Origin: Janibacter hoylei PVAS-1
GTDB taxonomy: Bacteria; Actinomycetota; Actinomycetes; Actinomycetales; Dermatophilaceae
Direction: 5' to 3'
DNA length: 64,000 bases
Assembly (NCBI RefSeq): GCF_000297495.1
Contig: NZ_ALWX01000042.1
Location: 21,353 to 85,352 of the forward strand
The notes beneath the pieces are model-generated. The model saw only the letters and a list, made by a program, of their open reading frames with translations. It had not been told where the DNA came from and ran no database searches. Shown here one piece after another: positions 39,004-49,183 of the stretch. The translations under genes were made by a program, and so were the position numbers. How positions within the stretch are numbered: position 1 is the first letter of the stretch; each line of letters opens with the position of its first letter.

Positions 39004-40212
39004 TCAGCCCGCCTGCTCGGTGAAGACGGACAGACCCGGCAGCTGCTTGCCCTCGAGGTACTCGAGGCTGGCCCCGCCACCGGTGCTGATGTGCCCGAAG
39101 TCCTCGTCGGCGAAGCCGAGCTGGCGCACCGCGGCCGCGGAGTCCCCGCCACCGACCACGGTGAGGGCACCGCCCTTCGTCGCCTCGACGAGCGCCCGCG
39201 CCACCGCCTCGGTCCCGGCGGCGTACGGGGCCATCTCGAAGGCGCCCATGGGGCCGTTCCAGAAGACGGTGCGGCAGTCAGCCAACTTGTCCGCAAAGAG
39301 CCGCGCCGAGTCGGGCCCGATGTCCAGGCCCATCCGGTCACTGGGGATGTCGTCGGCGGCGACGACCTCGTGGTCGGCGTCGGCCGAGAAGGCGCTCGCC
39401 GCGACGACGTCGGTGGGCAGGACGATCTCGACCCCGTCGCGCTCGGCGCGCTCGAGGTACTCGGTGACCGTCGCGAGCTGGTCCTCCTCGAGGAGGCTGT
39501 TGCCGACCTCGTACCCCTGGGCCTTGAGGAAGGTGAAGACCATGCCGCCGCCGATGAGCAGACGGTCGGCAGTGCCGAGGAGGTTGTCGATGACGCCGAG
39601 CTTGTCGCTGACCTTGGCGCCGCCGAGGACGACCGCGTAGGGCCGCTCCGGGTCGCTCGTCAGCCGGCGCAGGACGTCGACCTCGGTGCGCACGAGCCCG
39701 CCCATGGCCGAAGGGAGCCGCCTCGCGATGTCGTAGACCGACGCCTGGGCGCGGTGCACGACGCCGAAGCCGTCGGACACGTAGGCGTCGGCCAGCTGGG
39801 CCAGCTCGTCGGCGAAGGCGCCGCGCTCGGCCTCGTCCTTGCTCGTCTCACCGGCGTTGAAGCGCAGGTTTTCCAACAGTGCCACCTGGCCGTCGGCCAG
39901 ACCGGCGACGACCGACCGGGCCGACTCCCCCACCGTGTCGCTGGCGAAGGCGACCTCGCTGCCGAGGAGCTCACCCAGACGGGCGGCGACCGGCGCGAGC
40001 GAGTACTGCGGGTCGGGCGCGCCCTTGGGGCGACCGAGGTGCGCGCAGACGACGACGCGGGCACCGGCCTCGACGAGCTGGGTGATCGTCGGCAGCGAGG
40101 CGCGGATGCGCCCGTCGTCGGTGATCGTCGCGCCGTCCAGCGGGACGTTGAGGTCGGAGCGTACGAGGACGCGCTTGCCGCGCAGGTCGCCGAGGTCAGC
40201 GAGGGTCTTCAC
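39004..40212 (-). CDS. pgk: Phosphoglycerate kinase
   Basis: 402 aa. Substrate motif [12 protein letters not shown], basic patch [17 protein letters not shown], hinge [10 protein letters not shown], and nucleotide loop [14 protein letters not shown] start with AAAGG 5-8 nt upstream. It lies 33 nt from gap. Lower-glycolysis ATP-generating step. Confidence 0.97.
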   Translation of the reverse strand: MKTLADLGDLRGKRVLVRSDLNVPLDGATITDDGRIRASLPTITQLVEAGARVVVCAHLGRPKGAPDPQYSLAPVAARLGELLGSEVAFASDTVGESARSVVAGLADGQVALLENLRFNAGETSKDEAERGAFADELAQLADAYVSDGFGVVHRAQASVYDIARRLPSAMGGLVRTEVDVLRRLTSDPERPYAVVLGGAKVSDKLGVIDNLLGTADRLLIGGGMVFTFLKAQGYEVGNSLLEEDQLATVTEYLERAERDGVEIVLPTDVVAASAFSADADHEVVAADDIPSDRMGLDIGPDSARLFADKLADCRTVFWNGPMGAFEMAPYAAGTEAVARALVEATKGGALTVVGGGDSAAAVRQLGFADEDFGHISTGGGASLEYLEGKQLPGLSVFTEQAG

Positions 40213-40245
40213 GTGTGCCTTTCGGGTGGGGCCGTCGGGAGGAGG

Positions 40246-41271
<1,026 letters not shown>

Positions 41272-41367
41272 TCAGCGTCCACGGGACTACGGCGGCAGCC
41301 CCCGTTCGCCACCCAGCCTATGGCCTGCGTCACACCGCCGGCAGGGGTGTCCAGGTCGCGGTCGACG

Positions 41368-42351
41368 TCAGCCGTCGAGCATGTCCGAGGTCAGCGATGC
41401 CTCGGTGCCGGGGATGCCCTCGTCCTCGGCGCGCTTGTCGGCCATGGCGAGCAGCCGGCGGATCCGCCCGGCCACCGCGTCCTTGGTCATCGGGGGGTCG
41501 GCCCGCTGGCCGAGCTCCTCGAGCGAGGCCTCCTTGTGCTCCAGCCGCAACTGACCGGCCTCGCGCAGGTGGTCGGGGATGTCGTCGCCGAGGATCTCCA
41601 GGGCGCGCTGCACCCGCGCCCCGGCAGCGACGGCCGCCCGAGCCGAGCGCCGCAGGTTGGCGTCGTCGAAGTTGGCCAGGCGGTTGGCCGTCGCCCGCAC
41701 CTCACGTCGCATGCGGCGCTCCTCCCAGGCGAGGACCGCGTCGTGGGCGCCGAGGCGGGTGAGCATCGCGCCGATCGCGTCACCGTCGCGGATGACGACG
41801 CGGTCCACGCCGCGCACCTCCCGGGCCTTGGCGGGGATGCCGAGGCGCCGTGCGGCGCCGACGAGCGCCAGTGCGGCCTCCTGACCGGGGCAGGTGATCT
41901 CCAGCGACGAGCTGCGCCCGGGCTCGGTCAGGGACCCGTGCGCGAGGAAAGCGCCACGCCAGGCGGCCTCGGCGTCGCACGGGGAACCGCCCACGACGCG
42001 CGGCGGCAGACCCCGGACAGGACGACCATCGGCATCGATGAGGCCGGTCTGCCGGGCGAGCGCCTGGCCGTCCTTGCTCACCCGGACGATGTAGCGGCTG
42101 CCCTTGCGCAGCCCCCCGGCCGCGAGCTGCTGGATGGGGTCGCAGTCGTAGCCGTAGAGCTCCTTGACGTCGCGGCGGAGGCGGCGCGCGGCCTGGGCGG
42201 TGTCGAGCTCGACCTCGATGACGATGCGTCGGTTGACGAGGTGGAGACCGTTGGCGAAGCGCAGCAGGCTCGCCACCTCCGCCTTGCGGCAGCAGGTCTT
42301 GGTCACCTCGAACCGGCTCAGCTCGTCCTTGACCTTGTCGGTCATCGCCAT
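41368..42351 (-). CDS. whiA: DNA-binding protein WhiA
   Basis: 327 aa. An N-terminal LAGLIDADG-homing-endonuclease-like domain ([13 protein letters not shown] segment) is fused to a C-terminal helix-turn-helix ([24 protein letters not shown] in two parts). WhiA regulates cell division genes in actinobacteria, with sporulation roles in Streptomyces. Fourth gene of the conserved uvrC-rapZ-yvcK-whiA block. Confidence 0.95.
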   Translation of the reverse strand: MAMTDKVKDELSRFEVTKTCCRKAEVASLLRFANGLHLVNRRIVIEVELDTAQAARRLRRDVKELYGYDCDPIQQLAAGGLRKGSRYIVRVSKDGQALARQTGLIDADGRPVRGLPPRVVGGSPCDAEAAWRGAFLAHGSLTEPGRSSSLEITCPGQEAALALVGAARRLGIPAKAREVRGVDRVVIRDGDAIGAMLTRLGAHDAVLAWEERRMRREVRATANRLANFDDANLRRSARAAVAAGARVQRALEILGDDIPDHLREAGQLRLEHKEASLEELGQRADPPMTKDAVAGRIRRLLAMADKRAEDEGIPGTEASLTSDMLDG

Positions 42352-42406
42352 CGGCGGGTTCCTTCCACGTTGTCAGGCAGCAGCGGCCCGGGGACGGGCC
42401 AGCGCA

Positions 42407-43357
42407 TCAGGAGAGGATGTCACGATAGGCGGCCGCCAGGCGCAGCGCATCGTGCTGGCCCCGGTGGTCCAGGCGGGAGAGGGGCGCGACGACCAGCTCG
42501 GCGCCCAGTCGCTCGCAGGCGTCGGTGAGGCGGTGACGGTCCTCGATCGTCAGGGGGTCGGCGAGCACGGTGTCGAAGCGCAGCTCGGGCGCGAGGTCGT
42601 GCAGGGTCTCGATGTGCCGGGTGGCCGAAAATCCGCGTGTCTCCGCCGTGTGCATCTCGAGGTTGAGCGTCAGCACCTTGCGCGCCCTGGCCCGGACCAG
42701 CGCGTCGCGCAGCTCGGGCACGAGCAGGTGCGTGAGCACCGACGTGTACCAGGACCCCGGGCCGAGCACGATGTGGTCAGCGGCGTCGACCGCTGCGACG
42801 GACTCCGGGCGGGCCGGTGGGTTGTCCGGCTCGAGGGAGATCGACTCGACGAGACCCTTGGTGCGGGCCACCTCGACCTGGCCACGGACCGTCGTCGCCA
42901 CCGTCGGGTCCGTGGCGTCGAGGCCGCTGACTTCGGCGACGAGCTCGAGCGGCACCGCAGCCATCGGCAGGACCCGGCCGCGAGCGCTCAGCAGGCGCCC
43001 GACGAGGTCCAGGCCCGTCACCGGGTCCTCGTGGAGCTGCCACAGGGCGACGATGAGCAGGTTGCCGAGCGCGTGGCCGGAGAGGTCCCCGTCGCCGGTG
43101 AAGCGGTGCTGCAGCACGTCGCTCCACGTCTGGCCCCACTCGCTGTCGTCGCAGAGTGCGGTGAGGGCCATCCGAAGGTCCCCGGGGGGCAGCACGTCGT
43201 AGTCGGCACGCAGCCGGCCGGACGAGCCACCGTTGTCGGCGACGGTGACGATGGCGGTGACCTGGTCGCAGACGAGGCGAAGGGCGGACAGGCTCGCCGC
43301 GAGCCCGTGCCCACCTCCGAGAGCCACGACCTTCGAGGTGCGCAAGGAGTCGACCAC
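42407..43357 (-). CDS. yvcK: Gluconeogenesis factor YvcK/CofD-like protein
   Basis: 316 aa. Starts VVDSLRTSKVVALGGGHGLAASL with the nucleotide loop GGGHGL; VTVADNGGSSGRLR and LGPGSWYTSVLTHLLVP are the family signatures. GTG 43357 has GGAG at the right distance; the frame is open upstream but overlaps rapZ. The family binds UDP-sugars and affects cell wall synthesis and central carbon use. Confidence 0.93.
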   Translation of the reverse strand: MVDSLRTSKVVALGGGHGLAASLSALRLVCDQVTAIVTVADNGGSSGRLRADYDVLPPGDLRMALTALCDDSEWGQTWSDVLQHRFTGDGDLSGHALGNLLIVALWQLHEDPVTGLDLVGRLLSARGRVLPMAAVPLELVAEVSGLDATDPTVATTVRGQVEVARTKGLVESISLEPDNPPARPESVAAVDAADHIVLGPGSWYTSVLTHLLVPELRDALVRARARKVLTLNLEMHTAETRGFSATRHIETLHDLAPELRFDTVLADPLTIEDRHRLTDACERLGAELVVAPLSRLDHRGQHDALRLAAAYRDILS

Positions 43358-43359
43358 GG

Positions 43360-44271
43360 CTACTCCTGCCCCAGGTCGCGGTGGACGACGAAGGTCGCGA
43401 CGTGGTCGGACCCCAGGCGCGCGGCCAGAGCCTCGGCGATGGCCACGGAGCGGTGCTTGCCGCCGGTGCACCCGACGGCGAGGGTGACGTACCGACGGTT
43501 TTCGCGGAGGTACCCCCCGATGACGGGCGTCATGAGGCCCTCGACGCCGTCGATGAACTCCCGGGCGCCCGGCTGCGAGAGGACGAAGTCGGAGACCTGC
43601 GTCTCCTGCCCCGTGTGCTGACGCAGCTCGGGCACCCAGAAGGGGTTGGGCAGGAAGCGCATGTCGAAGACGAAGTCGGCGTCGAGCGGCACGCCGTACT
43701 TGAAGCCGAAGGACAGCACGGCCAGGCGCAGCCGGTCGGAGCTCTCGGCCTGGAAGAGGGGACTGATCTTGCGGCTCAGCTGGTGCACGTTGAGCCCGGA
43801 GGTGTCGATGATGCTCTCGGCCTCGGCCCGCACCTCGGCCAGCACCTCGCGCTCACGGATGATGGCGTCGAGCAGTCGCCCCTTGCCCTGGAGCGGGTGC
43901 GGGCGCCGCACGCTTTCGAAGCGCCGCACGAGAGCCTCGTTGGTGGCCTCGAGGAAGATGAGGTGGGTGCGCCAGCCCCGCTCCCGCAGGACCCGGATCG
44001 ACTCCGTCAGCGTCTCGAAGCCCTGGGCGCGCACGTCGAGGACGATCCCGATCCGAGCGGCCCGACCGTCTCCGACGAGGTCACCTCCGCGGTCGACGCT
44101 CACGTGGAGCAGGTCGGGCATGAGGCTCACGGGCAGGTTGTCGATGACGTACCAGCCGTGGTCCTCCATGACGTTGCCGACCGTCGACCGACCGGCACCG
44201 CTCATGCCGGTGACGACGACGACCTCGGGCTCGGCGGCGTCGTCCGCACCGGGGACGACGGGGGGCTTCAC
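43360..44271 (-). CDS. rapZ: RNase adapter RapZ (YvcJ-like P-loop protein)
   Basis: 303 aa. Walker A GMSGAGRST with DHGWYVIDNLPVSLMPDL; C-terminal domain VPLDADFVFDMRFLPNPFW and the IAVGCTGGKHRSV-like segment (seen as LAVGCTGGKHRSVAIAE). GTG 44271 directly abuts the uvrC stop. In enterobacteria it controls GlmS by RNA processing; its role in actinobacteria is less clear. Confidence 0.94.
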   Translation of the reverse strand: MKPPVVPGADDAAEPEVVVVTGMSGAGRSTVGNVMEDHGWYVIDNLPVSLMPDLLHVSVDRGGDLVGDGRAARIGIVLDVRAQGFETLTESIRVLRERGWRTHLIFLEATNEALVRRFESVRRPHPLQGKGRLLDAIIREREVLAEVRAEAESIIDTSGLNVHQLSRKISPLFQAESSDRLRLAVLSFGFKYGVPLDADFVFDMRFLPNPFWVPELRQHTGQETQVSDFVLSQPGAREFIDGVEGLMTPVIGGYLRENRRYVTLAVGCTGGKHRSVAIAEALAARLGSDHVATFVVHRDLGQE

Positions 44272-46215
44272 TCACGGCTGCTCTCCTTCGTCGAGGACCT
44301 CACCGGTGGTGAGGTTCACGGCGGGTGTCGGGGTCTGCGCGGACAACTCTGCCGCAATCCGGGCGGCGAGGGAGGGTCCGATCCCCGGAGTGGACGCCAG
44401 CTCCTCCGCGGAGGCCGCCCGGATCCGCTTGACGGAGCCGAAGCGCGTGAGCAGCGCCTTGCGCCGCGACTCCCCCAGCCCCGGGATCCCGTCGAGCGCA
44501 CTGCGGGTCATGGACTTGCTGCGCCGCTCGCGGTGGAAGGTGTTGGCGAAGCGGTGCGACTCGTCACGCAGCCGCTGCAGCAGGTAGAGCGCCTCGCTGT
44601 TGCGGGCGAGGATCACCGGGTGGTCGTCGCCGGGGACCCACACCTCCTCCAGCCGCTTGGCCAGGCCGACGATCGCGACGTCGTCGACGCCGAGCTCGTC
44701 GAGGACCTGCTGCGCGGCGGCCACCTGCGGCGCACCGCCGTCGACGACGACGAGGTTGGGCGGGTAGGCGAAGCGGCGGGCCTCCCCGGTCTCCGGGTCG
44801 GTCGCCTCGCGCTCGCGGTCATTGAGATGTCGCTGGAACCGCCGGGTGAGCACCTCGTGCATCGCGGCGGTGTCGTCGGTGCGCCCCTCGACGTCTCCGC
44901 GGACGATGAAGCGTCGGTACTCCGCCTTGCGCACCAGGCCGTCCTCGAAGACGACCATCGAGCCCACGACGTCGCTGCCCTGCACGTGGCTGATGTCGTA
45001 GCCCTCGATGCGCAGGGGGGCGTCGTCCAGCCCGAGGGCCTCTTGGAGCTCCTGAAGGGCCTGGCTGCGCGCGGTGAGGTCGCCGGCACGGGCCACCTTG
45101 TGCCGTGCGAGGGACTGCTCGGCATTGCGCGCCACGGTCTCCATGAGGGCCCGCTTGTCGCCACGTTGCGGCACCCGCAGACTCACCGCGCTGCCGCGGC
45201 GATCGCCGAGCCAGGCCGAGACGCCGTCGGCGTCCGGCGGGAGCACGGGGACGAGCACCTCTCGCGGGACGGTCTCACCCCCTTCGCCGCCGTAGACCTG
45301 CTGCAGCAGGTGCTCGACGAGCTCGGGCAGGTCCTCGGCGTCCTTCTCCGCGACCCATCCCCGCTGTCCGCGGATCCGGCCGCCGCGGACGTGGAAGACC
45401 TGGATCGCGACCTCGAGCTCGTCGTCGGCGAGTGCGAAGACGTCGGCGTCGGTGCCGTCGGGCAGGACGACCGCCGACTTCTCGAGGGCCTTGGTCAGGG
45501 CCGCGACGTCGTCGCGCAGGCGGGCGGCCTGCTCGAAGTCGAGGTCCGCGGCCGCGGCCTTCATCTGCCGCTCGAGGCGGCGCACGAAGCGGGCGGTGTC
45601 ACCGGCGAGGAAGTCGCACAGCTCCTGGGCCAGGGCGCGGTGCTCCTCGGCACTGACCCGGCCGACGCAGGGGGCGGAGCACTTGTCGATGTAGCCGAGC
45701 AGGCACGGCCGACCGGACTGCTCGGCACGCCTGAAGACGCCCTTGCTGCACGTGCGCACGGGGAAGACCCGCAGCAGTAGGTCGAGGGTCTCGCGGATCG
45801 CCCACGCGTGCGTGTAGGGGCCGAAGTAGCGCGTCCCCTTGCGCTTGGCACCGCGCAGGACCTGCGCGCGGGGGTAGTCCTCGCCCATCGTCACGGCGAG
45901 ATAGGGGTAGGACTTGTCGTCGCGGTACTTGACGTTGAAGCGCGGGTCGAACTCCTTGATCCACGCGTACTCGAGCTGGAGGGCCTCGACCTCGGTCGAC
46001 ACGACGGTCCACTCGACACTCGCACCGGTCCGCACCATCCGCGAGGTGCGCGGGTGCAGCGCCGAGATGTCCTGGAAGTAGGAGGACAGCCGCGAGCGCA
46101 GCGACTTCGCCTTGCCGACGTAGATGACTCGGCCGTGCTCGTCCCGGAATCGGTAGACCCCGGGGTCGGTCGGGATCGAGCCCGGGGAGGGTCGGTAGGT
46201 CGCCGGATCTGCCAC
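44272..46215 (-). CDS. uvrC: Excinuclease ABC subunit C
   Basis: 647 aa. Makes both incisions in nucleotide excision repair. GIY-YIG nuclease start [20 protein letters not shown]; cysteine set CSKGVF...[16 protein letters not shown] motif around [11 protein letters not shown]; RNase H-like core with [13 protein letters not shown] and [11 protein letters not shown]-terminal helix-hairpin-helix pair ([13 protein letters not shown]). The GTG is 6 nt behind TAGGCT, a leaderless promoter. Confidence 0.97.
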   Translation of the reverse strand: MADPATYRPSPGSIPTDPGVYRFRDEHGRVIYVGKAKSLRSRLSSYFQDISALHPRTSRMVRTGASVEWTVVSTEVEALQLEYAWIKEFDPRFNVKYRDDKSYPYLAVTMGEDYPRAQVLRGAKRKGTRYFGPYTHAWAIRETLDLLLRVFPVRTCSKGVFRRAEQSGRPCLLGYIDKCSAPCVGRVSAEEHRALAQELCDFLAGDTARFVRRLERQMKAAAADLDFEQAARLRDDVAALTKALEKSAVVLPDGTDADVFALADDELEVAIQVFHVRGGRIRGQRGWVAEKDAEDLPELVEHLLQQVYGGEGGETVPREVLVPVLPPDADGVSAWLGDRRGSAVSLRVPQRGDKRALMETVARNAEQSLARHKVARAGDLTARSQALQELQEALGLDDAPLRIEGYDISHVQGSDVVGSMVVFEDGLVRKAEYRRFIVRGDVEGRTDDTAAMHEVLTRRFQRHLNDREREATDPETGEARRFAYPPNLVVVDGGAPQVAAAQQVLDELGVDDVAIVGLAKRLEEVWVPGDDHPVILARNSEALYLLQRLRDESHRFANTFHRERRSKSMTRSALDGIPGLGESRRKALLTRFGSVKRIRAASAEELASTPGIGPSLAARIAAELSAQTPTPAVNLTTGEVLDEGEQP

Positions 46216-46221
46216 CCCCCG

Positions 46222-46227
46222 AGCCTA
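46222..46227 (-). promoter_or_regulatory. -10 box of uvrC (leaderless)
   Basis: Minus-strand TAGGCT, 6 nt before the uvrC GTG. Its first three bases are also the stop codon TAG of the upstream Rieske gene, so the two features share sequence. Confidence 0.55.
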
Positions 46228-46620
46228 GGAGACGCTCACGACATCCCCGTCGACGGTCGCGGTCCGGGCGGTGAGCCCCTCCGTGGCCGGGCCCTGGACC
46301 ACCGAGCCGTCAGCGGGGTCGAAGCGGCTGTCGTGGCAGGGGCAGATGATCGCCTCGGTCGTCACCGTGTCGACGGCGCAGCCCTGGTGCGGGCAGGTCG
46401 CGTCGAAGGCCTTGAACTCGCCCGCCGACGGCTGGGTGACGACGACGCGATCACGCACGACGCCACCCCCTTCGGGCACCTCCGCGACGGGGACGGTCAC
46501 CGCCTCACCGCCGCCCGAGGCACCGCCGGCGTCACCGCCGTCCCCACCGCAGGCGGCGAGCGTGCCGGCCCCTCCGGCCGCAGCCACCAGCCCGATCGCC
46601 GTGCGTCGTGTCGTCGTCAT
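46225..46620 (-). CDS. Rieske [2Fe-2S] lipoprotein with Tat signal
   Basis: 131 aa. The start TTTRRTAIGLVAAAGGAG is a twin-arginine signal, followed by the lipobox LAAC (cysteine 24) and a Gly/Asp-rich linker. The Rieske domain has ligands CPHQGC and CPCHDSRFD. It is thus exported folded, with its cluster, and held on the outer face of the membrane by lipid. Electron-transfer role inferred; partner unknown. The ATG has AACCTCC complementarity-type GGAGGTTGAG upstream. Divergent from livK. Confidence 0.9.
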   Translation of the reverse strand: MTTTRRTAIGLVAAAGGAGTLAACGGDGGDAGGASGGGEAVTVPVAEVPEGGGVVRDRVVVTQPSAGEFKAFDATCPHQGCAVDTVTTEAIICPCHDSRFDPADGSVVQGPATEGLTARTATVDGDVVSVS

Positions 46621-46831
46621 CTCAACCTCCGGGTGCGAGTTGGTCCGTGGGGTGCCATGCTTCCACTCACCTCGCGCACAGCGCGCTCCGTCAGGACTTG
46701 GTAACGAGCCGGACACGGTCTTGCCATGTGGGACCGCACCTGCCCCGCGGAGGCCTACATTCCCTCCACAGCCTGCGACACAGAAGTTGCCGGCGGCGGC
46801 CGCACGGCCCCATTCCTAATCAGGAGGACAC

Positions 46832-48061
46832 GTGAACAGGCGTTCCGTCATCTCAACTGGTGCGACCATCCTCGTCGCATCCATGGCCTTGTCCGCATGC
46901 GGGACCCGCGGCGGCGACAGCGGCGGGGACGGGGGCGGGGGCGATGGCGACAAGAAGGTCGTGAAGATCGGAGTCATCGCGCCGCTCTCCGGAGACCTGT
47001 CCGCTCTCGGTCTCGGGATCCAGCACTCCGTCGAGCTCGCGGCCGAGCAGGCCAACGAGTCCGGCGACCTCGGCGACTGGGAGATCGAAGTCGTCCCCCA
47101 GGACGACGAGGGCAAGCCCGAGGTCGGCAAGAACGCCGCCTCCACCCTCGCCTCCGACAAGGACGTCATCGGTGTCGTCGGCACCCTGAACTCCTCCGTC
47201 GCCGGCCCGGTCCAGCCGATCCTCGACAAGGCGAAGATCACCATGGTCTCGCCGGCCAACACCAACCCGACCCTCACCCGTGGCGCCAAGCCGGAGGACT
47301 CGCCCGAGCGCGTCTACGCGAGCTACTTCCGTGTCTGCACCACCGACACGGTCCAGGGCCCCTTCGCCGCCCGCTACCTCTACGAGAAGGCCGGCATCAA
47401 GGAGTTGGCGACGGTCCACGACAAGAAGACCTACGGCCAGGGTCTCGTCGACGCCTTCTCCGTCGAGTACAAGAAGCTCGGCGGCAAGATCGTCGCCTCC
47501 GAGACGATCAACCCCGACGAGGACAAGTACGACGCCGTCGTCTCCTCGCTCAAGGCGAAGAACCCCAAGGCCGTCTACTACGGCGGTGAGTACCCGCAGG
47601 CCGCCCCGCTGTCGCAGCAGCTCAAGGCCGGTGGCCTCGACGTCCCGCTCATGGGCGGTGACGGCATCTTCTCCCCCGAGTTCATCAAGCTCGCGGGCAA
47701 GGGCTCCGACGGTGACCTCGCGACCTCGGTCGGCGCCCCGACCAACAAGCTCGACGCCGGCAAGAAGTTCCTCGAGGACTACGAGTCCGCCGGCTACAGC
47801 GACCCGGCGGAGGCATACGGCGCCTACGCCTACGACGCCGGCCAGTCGATCATCGAGGCCATGAAGGTCTCGCTCAAGGACGCCGACACGGTCGAGGACG
47901 CCCGCCAAGCGACCATCGACGCGATGAAGGACGTCTCCTTCGACGGCGTCACCGGCAAGGTCTCCTTCGACGAGTACGGCGACAACACGACCCGCGTGCT
48001 CACGGCCTACGAGGTCAAGGGCGGCGAGTGGAAGGACGTCAGCACCGAGGAGTTCAAGTGA
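46832..48061 (+). CDS. livK: Branched-chain amino acid ABC transporter substrate-binding lipoprotein
   Basis: 409 aa. Signal peptide with lipobox LSAC (cysteine 23) and a Gly/Asp-rich linker; type I periplasmic-binding fold with KIGVIAPLSGDLSALGLG, VGVVGTLNSSVAGPV-type segment and VSPANTNPTLTR. LIV-family binding proteins take leucine, isoleucine and valine, but related ones bind amides or urea, so the ligand is likely rather than certain. AGGAGG stands before the GTG. Two hairpins separate it from livH. Confidence 0.92.
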   Translation: MNRRSVISTGATILVASMALSACGTRGGDSGGDGGGGDGDKKVVKIGVIAPLSGDLSALGLGIQHSVELAAEQANESGDLGDWEIEVVPQDDEGKPEVGKNAASTLASDKDVIGVVGTLNSSVAGPVQPILDKAKITMVSPANTNPTLTRGAKPEDSPERVYASYFRVCTTDTVQGPFAARYLYEKAGIKELATVHDKKTYGQGLVDAFSVEYKKLGGKIVASETINPDEDKYDAVVSSLKAKNPKAVYYGGEYPQAAPLSQQLKAGGLDVPLMGGDGIFSPEFIKLAGKGSDGDLATSVGAPTNKLDAGKKFLEDYESAGYSDPAEAYGAYAYDAGQSIIEAMKVSLKDADTVEDARQATIDAMKDVSFDGVTGKVSFDEYGDNTTRVLTAYEVKGGEWKDVSTEEFK

Positions 48062-48067
48062 TCGACC

Positions 48068-48091
48068 TGACCTGATCACCCGATCAGGTCA
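48068..48091 (+). terminator. Hairpin after livK (attenuator 1)
   Basis: TGACCTGATC, loop ACCC, GATCAGGTCA: a perfect 10-bp stem starting 6 nt after the livK stop. It could end part of the transcripts or protect the livK mRNA 3' end. Confidence 0.7.
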
Positions 48092-48092
48092 C

Positions 48093-48129
48093 CCGGTGGG
48101 TGGGGACGCATGCGTCCCCACCCCACCGG
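48093..48129 (+). terminator. Second, larger hairpin between livK and livH
   Basis: A stem of about 18 bp with one bulged C, arms beginning CCGGTGGGTGGGGACGCA and closing TGCGTCCCCACC, immediately after the first hairpin. Together they suit partial termination so that livK is made in excess over livHMGF. Confidence 0.7.
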
Positions 48130-48223
48130 CGAGCAGACACTCCTCGACGTCAGTCGACACACCACTCGACACCCCCCGACACGTGGTGGCCGCACGACCT
48201 GCGGTCACGTCCCAGGAGGACAC

Positions 48224-49183
48224 GTGGAACAAGTCGCCCAGCAGATCGTCAACGGTCTGACCATCGGGTCCCTGTACGCACTCATCGCCGTCGGCTACAC
48301 CGTCGTCTACGGCATCATCCAGCTCATCAACTTCGCCCACGGCGAGATCTTCATGATCGGCGCCTTCGGTGCGCTCTCCACCTCGCTCATCCTCTTCCCC
48401 GGGCAGACCGCCCTGTGGACCCTGCCGCTCATCCTCCTCGGCGCCATCGCCGCATCGGTGACCGTGGCGGTCGTCATGGAACGCGTGGCCTACCGGCCCC
48501 TGCGCAATGCACCTCGACTGGCCCCCCTCATCACGGCCATCGGCATCTCGGTCTTCCTGCAGGAGCTCGTCCGCGTCGGCTACAACGACCCGACGCTCTT
48601 CATCTCCGACGCCAACCCCTTCGACTTCCCCTCTGCCAAGCAGAAGGTCGTCTTCCCGCAGGTCGAGGGCATCTCCGGCGAGGCCTTCACCTTCGGTGAC
48701 GTCACCCTGCAGCGCCCGGCGCTCTTCACCATCGCCTGCCTGGCGATCTGCGCCGTCGGCCTCTGGTACTACATCAACCGCACCCGCACCGGGCGCGCGA
48801 TGCAGGCCGTCTCGCAGGACCCCGACACCGCGCGCCTCATGGGCATCAACGTCGACCGCATGATCGTCACCGCCTTCGCGGTCGGTGCCGCGCTGGCCGC
48901 CATCGCCGGCGTCGCCTACGGCCTGCAGACGACGAACATCAACTTCAAGATGGGCTTCATCTACGGCCTCAAGGCCTTCACCGCCGCCGTCCTCGGCGGC
49001 ATCGGCAACATCCAGGGCGCCGTCGTCGGCGGGCTCGTCCTCGGTGTGCTCGAGGCCATCGCCATCCAGTACCTGCCCGGCGGCTCGCCGTGGAAGGACA
49101 TCTGGGCCTTCTCGATCCTCATCCTCGTCCTCGTCTTCCGACCGCAGGGCATCATGGGCGCAAAGGTGGTGGACCGCGCATGA
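48224..49183 (+). CDS. livH: Branched-chain amino acid ABC transporter permease LivH
   Basis: 319 aa, about eight membrane segments. LivH signature NGLTIGSLYALIAVGYTVVYGII and INFAHGEIFMIGAF; late EAA-like region AFTAAVLGGIGNIQGAVVGG. GTG 48224 has the same AGGAGGACAC leader as livK. The stop overlaps livM (ATGA). Confidence 0.95.
   Translation: MEQVAQQIVNGLTIGSLYALIAVGYTVVYGIIQLINFAHGEIFMIGAFGALSTSLILFPGQTALWTLPLILLGAIAASVTVAVVMERVAYRPLRNAPRLAPLITAIGISVFLQELVRVGYNDPTLFISDANPFDFPSAKQKVVFPQVEGISGEAFTFGDVTLQRPALFTIACLAICAVGLWYYINRTRTGRAMQAVSQDPDTARLMGINVDRMIVTAFAVGAALAAIAGVAYGLQTTNINFKMGFIYGLKAFTAAVLGGIGNIQGAVVGGLVLGVLEAIAIQYLPGGSPWKDIWAFSILILVLVFRPQGIMGAKVVDRA

Noticed and set aside
46621..46831. 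Riboswitch or attenuator upstream of livK
   Set aside because: The 210-nt gap has a possible TACATT box near 46,756 and GC-rich inverted bits, but no known aptamer pattern and no peptide with a run of Leu, Ile or Val codons.
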